Shown piece by piece: positions 1 through 14,327 of a DNA stretch of 64,000 nucleotides (position 1 is its first letter; each line of letters begins with the position of its first letter). A program made the position numbers and the translations under genes. The notes beneath the pieces are model-generated. The model saw nothing but the letters and a program-made list of their open reading frames with translations, was not told the DNA's origin and did not search any database. The DNA comes from Setophaga petechia (Eukaryota > Chordata > Aves > Passeriformes > Parulidae): contig JANCRA010000007.1 of the NCBI GenBank assembly GCA_024362935.1, forward strand, positions 15,966,003 through 16,030,002, read 5' to 3'.

Positions 1-3000
1 AAAATGAATCCCTAGTAATAAGAGTTTAAGTGAGGCAGACCTATGACACACTGAACATGAGAACTCCATGTGGGAATGTACCTTGGATTTCACATTTCTT
101 CTAACAAGGGATCATTCTGTTTCACTATTTCATACAGAAGCTGGACAGCATAGCAGCAGTCACATAATAGAACATAATGACTCTCCCACATGCAGACCAA
201 ATAATCAAGGAAAATAAACCTGAAAAACTGAGGTGTATCTGGAATCATATACCTAGCTACAGTGATTCAGAAATTTTATCCCAGTTTATTGATACATTTT
301 GTATGGCCTGGTCATTTTTGAGCCTATAGTAAAAAAAGAGGAATTTGAGAAAACCTAGAGGGGTGAATAATGTGAGGTTTTTTCTCCACCATTAAGTAAC
401 ATTATTTTATAGTGACTTACAAAAAAATGTGATATAAAGCATGATCAATAAAATCATAAAATACATTAATCAAATTCCTTTAATACCTCATAGAGACATG
501 ACATTGTCCAATAAACATCCACAGAAGACTTCCAGTTTTCAATTACAAGAACACAGATTCTTGCAAGTATTTGATCTTGCAGATGATCTCAGTTTGTCCC
601 AGGAGGAGGGACACAAAGAAGAATGCAAACGTAATTTTCCCATTTTTTCTTTCTGAAACATATCAGCTTCAGGTATTCAAGAGATGAAGAAACAAAAATA
701 TATCACACTAAAAGTAGTCCATCCAGCTTACAGGTCCATGTACATAGAATAAGATTATCATTGACCAAGATCATCACTTTCAAGTACTTAGGTCCTTTTC
801 ACTACAAAGCAATTTTTTAAAACTTCAGCCAAGTGGAAATTAAAAAAAAAACAAAAACAACCAAGATCTAACTTCCCATTTGCTTGTATCAAGTGGGAAG
901 AGTTACATATTCTATTAAACTATTTAAAGAAAATGAAGGGGATTTTCAACTAGAATTATATCTCTTCTGACCCCCCGATGCAAGAGGAATGGGTCCATTA
1001 TTCATAATTTTTTGCGATAATGTCCTAGACAGACTTAGTCTAATACTTCACATCTCTTTTACACTTCTACCATCCACAACATCTACCTGTACTACCTGCT
1101 TCAAGGAAGTACAACCTTCAGCCCAACAGACACTCCAAGTATGAGATCAATACCACTTATCTCTGTCATAAAAAACTTTCACATGAAGCTCCAAAGTATG
1201 TTGGTCAACTCCTTGTAAACTCCTGCACTTCAGCTTCCAGCAGGGATTCTCAGCATCTTCTCTCGAACCCCTCCTGGCCCCAAGAGTCTCCACTGAGACA
1301 CAACACTACTGCAGCATGTCCCTAAGCCTCTGAATTTCTGCCCAGACTTCTCTCAGAAATAATCTGTCAACACTTCGAGCCAGTTCCTCACAGTCTAATT
1401 CCATCCTGCCTTATCCCAACCCTGTTCTTGATCAGAGCTCTAGGAAGAGAATTTCCTTCTCTTTGAGAATTTAAGACACATTACCTCATATGATTAAACA
1501 CTTACTGTTACCTCAGAAGTTTAAGTTGCCATTGACTATGTCTGTGCTAGACAGGGCTAACATCTACAACAGCAAGTAAACACAGAAAAAGAGCTCATGA
1601 GTTGTGACAGAAAGGAGAAAAGTTAGCATAAATCATATGAAAAAATTGCATCAGAAAAAGAAGACTAAAATCTATGCCTGTTAAAACAGAGACTTTGGAA
1701 CAGGTTGTCTGACAACAAAAAGAAATTAAAAACAAAAAACCACTAGCTACTCTCATATTAGAGAATTCAAGTAATAAAAGGAAAATTAAAACTCCAGGAC
1801 AGATGTAGCATAAACAAACTAAGGTCTTTCAGGTGCAGACTGAGCAAGCATACAGCTTCTGATTGCAGCAAGTAATGAACATATCCAAGGAGCAGCCTCT
1901 TAATATACCTGCTGAAAGTAAAACTGCTTCTAATAAAGAAGCCTGGTTTCTTAACAATGCATATTCTATATTGGCTGTATCAACAGCCTTACTGCTCTGT
2001 CATGTTTCTGAAGTCCCTTCAAAGTACCTTCTCACCCTCATTCTTCTCCCCACCTCCTCCAGCCCAGCTGCCTGGCTGGTGGAAAGGGAGCACCCACTGA
2101 TTTGTGGTTCCCTGCATTGAGCTTGACTGGGTAGTGCCCATTGGCTGTTACAGTGCATCAGGCCTGATCCTGCTGCAGGAAAAAAAGTCTGTGTTCCACC
2201 CCCCTTTCCCTACATGCAACTCCCTTCTTTATCAAGTCCCTAACTCGCTGGAGACCTTCAGTAACTTCTTATCCTACACATTTTCTCTCCCCTGTCAAAC
2301 ATGGTTCTGATATTGCCCACTGAGCTTAAGAGTTATTAGAGACAGACACAGAATAGCTCAATTGGTAAAGGAGACAGGCTATAAATACACGAGAAGATGT
2401 CTTGCCAAATCTCGTAATTTCTTCTGAAGTCAAGACTGACAACAGCAATAGTTTTCTTAGGTTCTAGGGACTTTCTTTCCCTTCCTCTCCTCTCCCAGGG
2501 CTCTAAAAAATTTACTCCAATTGCTCCAGACAGATCAAAATATGTGAATGAAAATGGAAGGGAAAGAGAAAGCAAGCACAGAAAAAAACATCTTTAAGGC
2601 AGCTTATAAGAAAATTGGAGTATGTTTTCAATTGTTCATAGCATATTCAGCATATTCAAAGACGAATTTCAAAAATTTATAAAGCCATTTTAACACTCAA
2701 ATCTCTAGCTTATCAAACTGCAATCTTTAAAAGAAAGCACACCTTTTCAAGTAGTTATTTACTTCTTGAAATGCAAATTTGTAAGAAGAATTCATTTTCT
2801 CCACCCTCAAAAAAACATGAAGAGCTTTCAAAAGCTGATTTACCTTCTCATTTATACAAGGTAATGCAGTATATTTGCATAAAACAGTCAAAACTTTTTT
2901 TTTTGTAATGTAATAGGTAGCTAACTATGTAACCCCTGCCGTTTTAAAAGACAGTCCCCTCGTTAGGAAACCGTTCAAAGTGACAATTTCAGTAACTCAG

Positions 3001-3429
3001 CATCTCTTTCTGGATAATTAGATGTATTATGAATATGCAGATTTCACACAGCTGATTGGCTTAAATGTATCCCATTCCTCAAGAACATCACCTTCCCTAC
3101 AAACAACTGTATTAGCAAAGGCAGGCTGTCATCCAAACTTGTTTTAAACATTCATCTGCAAAGCTCAAACATAGATCACCGCAGACAGAATTACCTTTGC
3201 CCAGCCTTCATCAAGGTACAGGTGGAGGATGACTACTTTACTACTGGTGACCTCCATACATAGGACTTTGTTGCAGCACATCCTCACAAAATCTTTTAGG
3301 AGGATAGGGGTGGAGATTTCATGCCATCCACATTATCACAGAAAGTAAGTTAAATAACATAACAATAGCACCATCCAGTGGCAGTATCCTCCCTTTGAGA
3401 CATTCATCACTCGCAACACTTGGCACGAA

Positions 3430-3508
3430 GCAACTTTAAACAGGTACGTAGGGTACTTCCACTTCTGAGGCAACTTTAAAACAGGTAAGCAGGGTACTTC
3501 CACTTATA
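3430..3508 (+). repeat. Imperfect 40-bp tandem duplication
   Basis: GCAACTTTAAACAGGTACGT followed by AGGGTACTTCCACTTCTGAG at 3430, repeated from 3470 as GCAACTTTAAAACAGGTAAG then CAGGGTACTTCCACTTATAA. Two copies with a few substitutions and one inserted A. Confidence 0.9.
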
Positions 3509-6103
3509 ATCCACAATTTTTTGAGCAGCCAGCATCCAGATAATATAGGGGTCTTGGTAGGAAAGGTAGTACTAGCAAAGAGTTTGAAAAGAGCAACTGC
3601 ACATACAAATAATTGGGGAAAAATACTGAAAAAAGCAACAAATATAACACTGTGCAAGTTTGTAAATATTGCAACATCTGTAATTCGAGTTGATTCTGAT
3701 ACTGCAACTTTCCAATATGTTCACTGAAAGTTTAAAATATTTTTACCTGAACTAGGCCGCTCCTTATTGCTTTTTAAGCAGAAAATTATTCAGCGTCTTC
3801 TCAGTATATACTTTAAAATTAAAGACCCAAACAAAAAGATAAACCTGGCCATTTCCACTAAAAAAAAAAATTTAACAATTGTACCCTGTGTATTGTACAC
3901 CTGCTTGTTCCTCCCTCCAGTTTTTTTATTCATATTAATTTAAGATTTTCCCTTCTATTCACTTGCTTGATGTCCCATTTACTCAGAAAAAAAAGTATTT
4001 TATATTTTCAGTAGCAGAGTGTTAACTTTTACTCATGGTAAGCACCTGTGGCAGAGCCAAAGGAAACCCCATAAAACAATAAAGGGGAAAAAGGATGTTG
4101 CACAGTAATTGCCAACTGCAATAACCAAGCAACAGAAATAAAGAAAGTACAGGTTTTAAGTATATTTTCCAAGTGTTTTTCTCAGAGTAGACAGTAAATA
4201 AACAGTCACAAAGTTTAATAGCTCAATGTCCAACCCTTGACACAGGCACATCCTTCCAGCTTAGGAAGGATTCCCATAACATGTATCAACCAATAACACT
4301 GTGTATTTGGACAAGTAAGATGGAATGATTTTCCCTTCATTGTGAAGTGGGATATTCACACTGCAAAGTTTTAACAAAGCTCCTGTTTGTTTCTAAACAT
4401 TCTCATAGCTGCTGCTGGAATTCTAACCCAAAATTTTTTTCTTAGAATTCAAGAAATCTGTGCAGGACTGTCAACAGATGGAAATTGGTAGGCTTATTCA
4501 CTGATGCATGCAGACTGATATATCACTGTTGTTGAGTGCTAGAAATGTTAGCTCAAGAGATCGCTTACTTTTAGAAAAGTTCTTTAAGTTAGTTCAGAAG
4601 CTTTCAACAAATCTGTGAGAAAATTTGTCACTAAAGTTTAAAATCACAGTGTTAGCTGGTGGAGTTGCATAGCCTGTTTAAATACTCAATTTCAACTTAA
4701 AGCATCCAACACATTTTTGTGCTAATACTGAATTTCCCCAAATATTTTTTCCCATAGTGAAAAACTGTGATTCTGCCCTCCAATCTTTGATAGTCCAATA
4801 TTGGACCTGAACTACATTGAGGACAAGCAAGATAGGAGAACATATGTGTCTTCAGGGTGTTTTACACAGACATTAGAAATAAGAAATTGCAACTAAGTAA
4901 TGCCATTATATTGTCACTGTCTGTAACTCTCTTGTCACTCCCCTCACAACCAGAACCAGTGACATCAGTTAAAGAGACAAGATCAGGCCAGGACTGACAT
5001 ACTGGGTGCAGGGTGGTTCAGATGCTCAGCAGGACAGGCAGTTTGTGTCCATCACCTCCCACACACCCCTGCACTTGCCTGTATAAAGTCTGTGTGTTCC
5101 AGCTGCTCAGCAGAGACAGTGGCATCTGCAGCTGCAACTGCACCAGCTGACTCACGTGACCAGAAGGTATCACTGAACCCCTTGCAGCAGCTGCACTCCA
5201 TCTGTGATCGCTGGGTGGGGACAGAAGCTGCAGTGTGCGTCAGTTGCTGTTTCCACTTCTTGTAAACAAGGTCATCTGATCATACAGCCACAACAGCATC
5301 AGGGCAGGAGACCCCCTTCAGAATAAGCAGATGGCTCCATCCTTCAGGCACACAGCTCCTGAATGTGCAGCAAGTTTCCCATGCAATTTAGAGCCAGCTA
5401 TATTCCCTGTTTGCTTTGGCCACAAATCCATAAAATTACAATCTTATCTGGTACAAAGCTTGAAGAACAAATCAATTTAGATGTCTGAGAGACAATTACA
5501 TGAGACAATGATTATTGAACTATATAAGTATGTAGATCAGACAAAATTTCCTGGCAAGTCTTCAATACTATTCATGAGCAGGAGGAAAGCAAAACAAACA
5601 TATCTCTCTGCAAATGCAAAACTGCACATCCATACCAAACACATATCCTTAAGACTGCTAAGCAGAGGCTTCCAGATGTCCTGGTTAAATCAGATGGTCA
5701 CCAACTTTATGCAACCTCTTCCATCACACTACTAAAATGGCTAGATTGTCAATATTTTCCTCACAGAGCAGGGTACTCTGTCTGCTGTATGTTTTTGCCT
5801 GTGGGGGTGCATGGGTGCACAGAACCTTACCCTAGCCAAAATACACGTGCACATTCTCTTTGCACACATGCTTGTCCTATGCTGTCCTGGCTCGCCTGCT
5901 TAGAACCACTGCCTTTTTACCCCCATGGCAATTCCTGTGCATTCTGAAATCCATCAAACTCTCTCTTCACTGTTATGGGCAATAGTTCTCTCTTCCATCC
6001 TGCAAGCAAACTTTTCAGTGGGAATCAAAGAGCACACCATTACAAGTAATGTAGTAAGATTGCACTGTCCCCACATGACATCTTACTATTGCCAAAGACC
6101 CTT

Positions 6104-6211
6104 AGAGACAGCTAGACAAATATCTGCCAGGAATGACAAAGATGCATCTCTAGTTGGATTGGGGGATTGAAACTAAATGATCTCTTGAGGTCTATTTCTA
6201 CAGTTCTATGA
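6104..6211 (+). mobile_element. Old CR1/L3-type LINE 3' end
   Basis: 'agctagacaaatatctgcca' and 'actaaatgatctcttgaggt' followed by 'ctatttctacagttctatga' match the 3' end of ancient amniote CR1/L3 elements (consensus 'ggactagatgacctcttgaggtcccttccagtcctatgattctatg'-like). Divergence is higher than in the copy at 58.5 kb, so the insertion is old. Confidence 0.75.
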
Positions 6212-9200
6212 AAGGAAAGGCAATTAATGGGCAGCTACTAAATTATTTTCACACAAGCCATTTAATCTGCTCTGATAGATGACCACCTTTAAAATAGCAG
6301 AATTCACTATTCTGAGCACTAATTGGTACTCTTGGGGCTAAGCTTAACTCAGAAAAGACTGAATGGGCAATAGAGACATATCTGCTCTCTCAGTTGCTAA
6401 CAAACACTACAGCTTATTACACGTTTTATTTGTGGTGCTTACATCTCTAAATAAGGATACTTTTAGAGCCAAATTAGCAAAGAGAGTGATACTGCATTAA
6501 CTGCTTTAGAAATGGAACATCTGATGTGATTCTGACATTTTTATAATAGGGCAACAAGCAGGACATCAGTGGGCATTCTCTGGCAAGTCAATTCTTAAGA
6601 GCTTCACTAAAAAAAAGACTTCAAGTGAGAAAAATGAAGTCCCAGCACAGGAATTAATTACATGTTATTAATTGCACACAAATGTCACAACATTAAAGCT
6701 CATTACCTGATTATTTAGGAAAAATGCCAGCATTATATCCTAGCTATGTCTCTTATGGAATTATGAAAAAACAATACACAATAAATACACATACTTTACT
6801 GATGTAAACAGAGCAGTCAAACACAAGTGCCACCAATAAATGAGTTCTATTCTTAAAACCCTAAGAGTTCACAAAAGCCTCAGGCTACTCAAAAATCAAA
6901 TGAAATGTGCCTGCATTTGAAAATTCAGTCATAGTGTATTTTCTGTTACAGTAATTTTTTTGGTCACTAAAATGCAAAAATATTGGAAGTTTAAATTCTC
7001 CATCTACTCTCAGGATCATCAAAAAAAATTACTAAGAACTAAATAATGAATATTTTTATTCTCTTTGGCATGGACCATAGACTTTTAGATAATCATACCA
7101 GCAACACGTTAAAAACTAGAACAAAATCAAAACTGAGTTTAGAGATGATTACACTCTTATTCCAGGTTTTGCAATTTCACTTAACCAGTTAACACATCAA
7201 TCTGAACGTGAAAAATGTTTGTGGTCTGAATGACACAAAAAGCCCTCCCAAGCCCCACCTCGCTCAGGTGTATCTCATCTCAAGCTCAAACTGCATGCAC
7301 ACGAAATACACATTTCTTACCTCCACTGCTTTTAAGGAGCCTCAGTGAAAGCAGTAAGCCCGCTCACCTCAGGCTTAGAAGTGTTTAAGCAAAAGATAAC
7401 AGTGCACTGTCAAGTCCTTTCAAGTGGTTAAAAGCTTTAGACATTTTACACCATTTACAACAGGTTTCAAAGAGCCGCCAGCGCGGTGGCTGCTGCTCAA
7501 AGCCCCCCCTCAGCTGGGGGCGCTCCCAGCACTGACCGCACCCTTTGCCGGGGCCTTGGAACAGCGCCTCCGCCTCAACAGCTTTGATGTTATGTCACTA
7601 CAATCAGAACAAAATCAGAATTAAAACAAGATCGGCCTACAGAAGATTATCTGAAGGCTCTTCTTCACACACAGTATGCATAATGCAATAAAATTAATGT
7701 AATTCCACAAAATGATTGGGTGGGCATTAGCTTTTATTCTGATTCTGATGCTATGTCTAGAGGACTGTGAGCAGAATACATGTAAGAAATACAGTAAGAG
7801 AATAGAATAAAAATCCCATGTTAAATTCTCACTCTTAGTTTTAGAATATGCAGTTCTTGCTGTGTAACTTGCAGCTTGAAGTTAAATAATTACTCTGACA
7901 GCTCAAAACCATTCCACAGCCATATTTAATACATTCTCTTTCTTAAAGACACTAAGACAAATTATCTTCTAGGCTATTAAAAGGTCCAATAAATAAATAA
8001 TAAATTTTAGGAAATCTCAAGCTTAGTACTACACTGCATAACACAAAAATTAATACTCTCAAGACAGATCTTGTCCAATTCTAAACTGTGCAGTAAAGAT
8101 GCAGAAACCATAGCTACCTTAGCTAAAAAGCAGCAATCCCAGGAGATTTTGCATGTTCTGTAGCACAAGACTGCATCTTATTCTAAAAAGAGTGCACCCC
8201 ATCCTCTATTGCAAAGAAAGCACTACAGTGACAGAAATATGCAGCAGTATGGGAAAAAAAAATCATTCTGCATATTCAAAATGCAGTCTTCAAATATGTC
8301 TGTCACTCCACACAGTCCCATCACTACTGCATTAGCACCACACTTCATCAATACCAGGAGTCAGCACTGTGGAAACATTAACGCCATCTTTTAACAAGCT
8401 GTATAAATAAGAAAAGTGCCAAGACAAATCATGAGGGAAGTCATCTTCTGGACAGTCATGTCTTAGTGACTGCCCAAACTGCATTTATTGGAAAGGAGCC
8501 CCAGGAGGACAGGAGGGTGCAGCCATCCTGTGCTGTCTGTGAAGCCTTTGCTCTGCACGGGGTGAGAGGCAAGCTGAAGTGCTTTACAGGAGCTCAGATC
8601 ACATGAGCCTTCCAAGTCTGAGAGTTCAGCTCAGGGCTGTGGGTTCTCTGCTCAGTTTGTGCAGGAGGGTGAGCTTAGGGACAGACAGCAAAAGGAAAAA
8701 TGTTATTTCCTTGTTTTAAAGCATGTTATGTCTAGTACACACTGAGGAACAGTAATCACTGTCAGGAATATTATCAAAAAGAAAAACAGAGTAACCTGGC
8801 CTCATTAGCTCACTACACAGAGGAACCAAATAGGTGGTCCATGTCAGTCCACCTACTCCTGCAAAAACTGTCAAAGTAAGAAATCATTACAAGAGATCAA
8901 TTTAATTCAATAATCATACTGTGAGGGTTCCTGTAAGCAATTAAATTTGAGTTGGAATATTAGAAAACATCTTCCCCTTGAAAGGATCTTTTGATATCTC
9001 TTCTGTACCACCTATGATAAGGCTGTGGTAATCAAAGCAGATGACACAAGAAAACCTCTACTGAAGGAAAGAGAAGAAAAATTAATATATGTGATTTAGA
9101 GCAAGACTACAGAACAGTGAATCTGACATTAGGAACTTTTAAGCAAATAAAGATTCAATCCTTTAGCAGCAGCAGTTTTTACACCTTGTATGTCATGTAC

Positions 9201-12200
9201 ATAAATATTTTGGATTCTCCCTTGGCTTTCATAAGCATCCTTCTCTTTCCCCTGCAGCACTCCTCCTTCCCAGTACCATGGAAGTGTTGTATCACACAAC
9301 AGCCTCACATAAGCATCTCAGGCTACAAAACCAAGCTCCCCAGAGGAACATAAGCCTTGCTCTTAACTGCCAGCCATGGCTGTTATCAGAAGTTTTCTTC
9401 TATTTTACATCAAATAAGCACTCTGCCATACAAGAATGATTTCCAGGAGCCATCTAACAATAGAGACTATTCTAATAGAGCCTTTAAAGCCACACAGCAA
9501 AGTTGGGCTTCAATGTGCTGTACACACAAAGGAACATGAACAGATGCAAGAGGCTCAATTAAAACACTGTACTGATATAAAACACAAAGTTTTAAAATAT
9601 TGATGTAATCTGCTTACCACCCTGAAAAGTATTGTGCAGATTACTTATTTAACATCTCCAACAGCAGGATGCAAAATGAAATTATATACTAAAACTAACT
9701 TGAAGGTTTTGATTTTAAATTTAAGCATATGTAAAGACTGCTCCATGAAAGAAATTACAAGTATTTCGGCTCTGACTTGGTACCTTAACTTCTAGAAATT
9801 TTATGCAGGACTGCTTCTTACCAAGAATTTTACGAGCTGATTTCTATACTGCTAATTTGCATTGGTGCTGTAATTCAAAATAATTGCATGAATGGTGGAC
9901 ATCCAGAAAAAGGAAGGGAAAAATACAGAGAGAGGAATCTGTAATAGAAATTTTGTAGCTAACCATAAATCATTCTTTTTGTACATCTGACTCAAGCTTT
10001 TATGTGTGTACACAGAAGTGACAAAACAATTCTAGAGAAATCAAACTGCAATTTACAGTAGTTTCTACAGAGGGAGCCAACAACTCAAGGAACTGGATTA
10101 AGAAACCATTCCAGATCAGTACAGAGTTCTTCCCATCCATCAAGATCATTCCTTACAAGTTTCTCAAATATAGACAGCACATCATGCAGATTCTTACTCT
10201 ACAGAATTCCCAAGTACTTAATGGAAGCTTAATTAAAGAAGTGCTTCATTACATGTCATGGAACAAACCGAGTCAATATATACAGAATTTTATTTCCTTT
10301 GGGAAAAAGTGACAACTTAACAGACTAGTCATTTTAAATTACTCTTTATTCATTAAAAAGAGAAGTTTAGGAATTTTCCTCTGTAAAAACTCTAAAAATA
10401 TTTGATTTTGTAAAAGCAAGTATCAGTTGCACAGTAGTGATTTTTACTGAAGTTCTCAGACAATACTCTACACCAGAAAACAGGTTAATATGATACTTGA
10501 TTTTAAAAAAAATGAGGAAGAAATCTAAAATAAAGTCGTGTAAATGTGGCAGCTGGCAGGTTTTTTCATTAATCTGAGCACCTTGTTATAACTGCCATAA
10601 CAGTTTTCCACATTAATTCATTGCCAAATCATATTTCATAATATATATTAATCTACTCAAATGTAATTACAAGTGAGCCATATTATATGGAGTAACTTAA
10701 CAGCTGTGACAGATTCATGTATCACCTCATCCATACAAATCACATATATTGTCAGCATATGTTGAGAAGGCCAGCAAAAGACTTAAAGCTTCATATTCCC
10801 GATATTTTACTCTCTCTTCCCCCTGCTTCAGCAAACAACTCGCTACCCTCTTTTCCGTCTGTAGGGGGGAAAGAGGATGGATAAAAACCAAAGGTATTTT
10901 AGAGAGAGTTCATCCCGACAGGACAAATCCCAAACCCCGCACACAGGGAAGGATTTCTGCGAGCGCTGCCGAAGACAAAGTGCCCCCTCTAGTGGCACAG
11001 GACACTCGGCTACTTCCCAAAGCCTTAGAGGGACAGCTGCGTCCCTCTGGTGACCCAGAATTCACGTCTTCCTCCCCGCACGCTGAACTACCCATGACAC
11101 ACGGCTGAACTCTCTTTGTGCTTGGGGTCGAGTCCCTTAGATTTGTACTGAAGTACTGAGATAGACAGTGACTAACATGGGGTAGCCCCCCCACCCCCAA
11201 ATACGAGGAAACTGCTCTCAACATTCCTGTGACATGGTTCTAATCCCTTTGAGATCCTTGAGCTCTCCGACATACCCAGACTACTCCTAAACCCCTCCTG
11301 TAGATTTCTCTACTCTTTCCCAAGCAATAGAGGCCCCCTGTAATCCCCAAACATCCCTATTATGACTTCAAGATTGACCCTTCCACTTAAATATCTATAT
11401 TGCCTAAGCAAAACCAGAAGATACGCACACGCCACCTCCTGCCAGATGTTACAAGCAAATCAAAACTCCATCAGTCACCCAAAAAGCTGTGCTCAAATGT
11501 AAGAGTCCCTCTCTCCCATGTTCAGTTTCACTATGAAAAATAGCAAGTATGCAGGTAAGAATTAAATCCCTCTCAGCTAAATGAATCCCCCTCAGCCAAC
11601 TTGCAGCAGAGTGACACATCTGGTCTCTCCCTTCTGACCAATACATCAAAAACTGACTGAAGAGAAAGAAAGCTGACATTCATCTTCTTCCACATTTCAC
11701 GGCCTTGATCTTTGAAAAAGAAAGCTTAAGAAATGACAAACACAATGCGGATTCCACATTTCTTACTCTCTCCTTCAACTAACTTTCAAAAGTGTCCCAT
11801 CACAGCCAAAACTGCTTAAGCAAAAGTTTATAAAACTGTTCAACAGGGAGTCAGTCAAAGCTGCACTAAAACAAGTGTTCTGAAGCATTGCTTACAGACT
11901 CAGTGGTACTACTGAATTCCAAACAATGGTTTTAAAACTCACAGTGACTGTATTTCAGTCACCTGTATTCATACAAGCTAGTCAAGCTACAAAAATTTGG
12001 CTTACAGCCCCTAGTTTAGTAAAAGAAAATATTAGTAAGTAATCCCAACTCCTCTGTCAACACTTACTCTGCACAGTGAAGATGAACTCCGTATTAAAGT
12101 ATTCCTATTTTAATATCAAGACACCTTGCATCGCACCCCATCACTGGTTGCACCTAGCCTAAATTTATTCTCCTAAAAAACTTTTGATGTGGAACTGTAG

Positions 12201-14281
12201 TAAAAAAAAAAACAGCCTAGGCAACAGCATACACAAGTGTATACTTGCTAATATGGCCTTCAGTTAAAGCCAATCAGGTCAATTCTGAGAAATAAAAATA
12301 GAAACAACTCCTGTAAAAGAACTATACAAAGGGTCGGGAAAAATACTTTTGTTTGTCTCAGACTTTATATTTTTTTTTATTTTTCTCAGAAGGAGAAAAA
12401 ATATACACAACATTAAGGCCTCACCGTATAACGTCCGAGTTTCCCTAGCAGTCCTGCAGGACGCAGAGTTGAGGGGGATTAGCTGGGTTAGGGAAGGTGG
12501 GAAACATCTGCAGAACATCTCTTGAGCCACAAATGCTCAATACTTCCCTTGTAAAACACCAGTGCAAACAGAAGACACCACCTTTGTTATTCCCTCTGCA
12601 GAACAGCAGACTCCCCACTGAAAGCAAGTGTGTTGCTCATCTGGTTCCCTACAACATGAGCATGGCTTGGCTTGATCACCAGTGCTGATGGCTCTAACTA
12701 ATCTGCTAATTTTAATGGAAACAGGTTGAGTTGTGGGACAGTACCTTCCACCCTTCATAAGGTATATTCAAAAATTGATTGGGGTGGGGCAGGAGTAGAT
12801 ATTGCCATCTAAATTCTGAAAAGAATGCATATATGCCCAAACTTAACAGCTTTAGTGCTAATAAATTGCTGTTAAACAAAAGAAATGTACACAAAATGAA
12901 AAGACAAATTTAGAAGGCTGCTACAGTTGAAGTGCATTGAAAGCAGAGGGGGGAAAAAGGTGATCTTTCATACCTTAGTGCTTAAAATAGAAGTTAAGCA
13001 CGATGCCATGCCTGTAAACCAACGCCACTCTTAGTGGCTGTACTTCTCTCCCCAGATAACTAAGACTCAAGGACTAAAGGATCAAGCCAAGTCAGGGTAG
13101 CAGGCTCAGTTACCTTTGGAGGTAAGGAATTCATTACTTAACAAAATTTACATTTTTATGAACAACAGCTATACTGGAGTATCTCTGAGAAACTAAAGGA
13201 CATTTGACAGTCAGATAAATCACCATGATGGATTTCAGATGAAGAATGTCAAAAGAAGTCTTCTTTACTACTAGGGACGACAATACAAAATCTTCTGACA
13301 TTTCAAAGACTGAAAGATAAATTATTTTAAGTAGGAGAATTTTAGAACTGAACAGTAATATGTAGAAACTAACTTTGTATTTGACTTTAAAACATTACAA
13401 TAGGCCCAGGAGAATACCTTCATTATAAGGGCACTGTACCTAAGAATAAGTTTATAATCACTTCAGCAACAGTTACCCTAGTGGTAAGTTGTTTTTCATG
13501 TTTCTTAGAACTGGCATTTCTTTAAAATATGAAGGTCTATTTCATCACAAAAGGTTAATTAAGTATCTAACAACTCATCTGTAAGTTAAATCAGAGAATT
13601 CAGCTTGCAGGACTGAAAGTGCTCTGAAGTTCAACAATGTGCAATCTGTTGTGGTCACATGGTCCAAGGAGAAGAGAACACAGCATTAGAAATGTTCCAA
13701 AGGTCTCTCCTGAAAACAACGTGACACTGACCTCCAGGAGTTTTCCCCTGGTCAAGTATCCAGTGACATTCAAGATGACAAGATCAGTGGCAAAAGCATG
13801 TTCAACCTCTTTCATTATACCCACCAACATATAAATAATCTCAGGAGCTAATGCAGTGTGTACAACAAAACACTAAAGAAGGGCTTCTGTTACAGCTGAT
13901 CCATGTAAATCTTGAGTGTTACTGAACTTTCTGTATTAAACAAAACTTAATAAAGAACTACTTTAATAAAATCAGTTCAATCCTCCATTTAAGAAGTGAC
14001 TATGCTGTAAACATATCATAATAAGCATGCAATTAACTAATATACAATATACCTATAATAAAAAGCTAAAAGAGAAGTACTTCAAATGAAATATCTCACA
14101 TCAAAAGGCTCAGTTTAATCAGTATCTATTGAACAAATAAAGCTTGTGTACACAGTACAACTTGTACAGTCCAAAATACAGACCTGCGTGTAATTTACCT
14201 TGTGTTTAACCCTTCTGCGTTTTTTCTGCAGTACTTTTCACACTTGTAGCTCAGAGCATCCAGAATGGGTTAATGGGTTAA

Positions 14282-14327
14282 TCAAAGCTATGCTGTCCAT
14301 AAGTTCAAAGCTATGCTGTCCATAAGT
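14282..14327 (+). repeat. Perfect 23-bp tandem duplication
   Basis: Two identical adjacent copies (14282-14304 and 14305-14327) starting TCAAAGCTATGCTGTCCATA and ending AGT. Just upstream, 14266-14281, is an 8-bp duplication TGGGTTAA x2. Perfect identity points to a recent slippage event. Confidence 0.97.
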
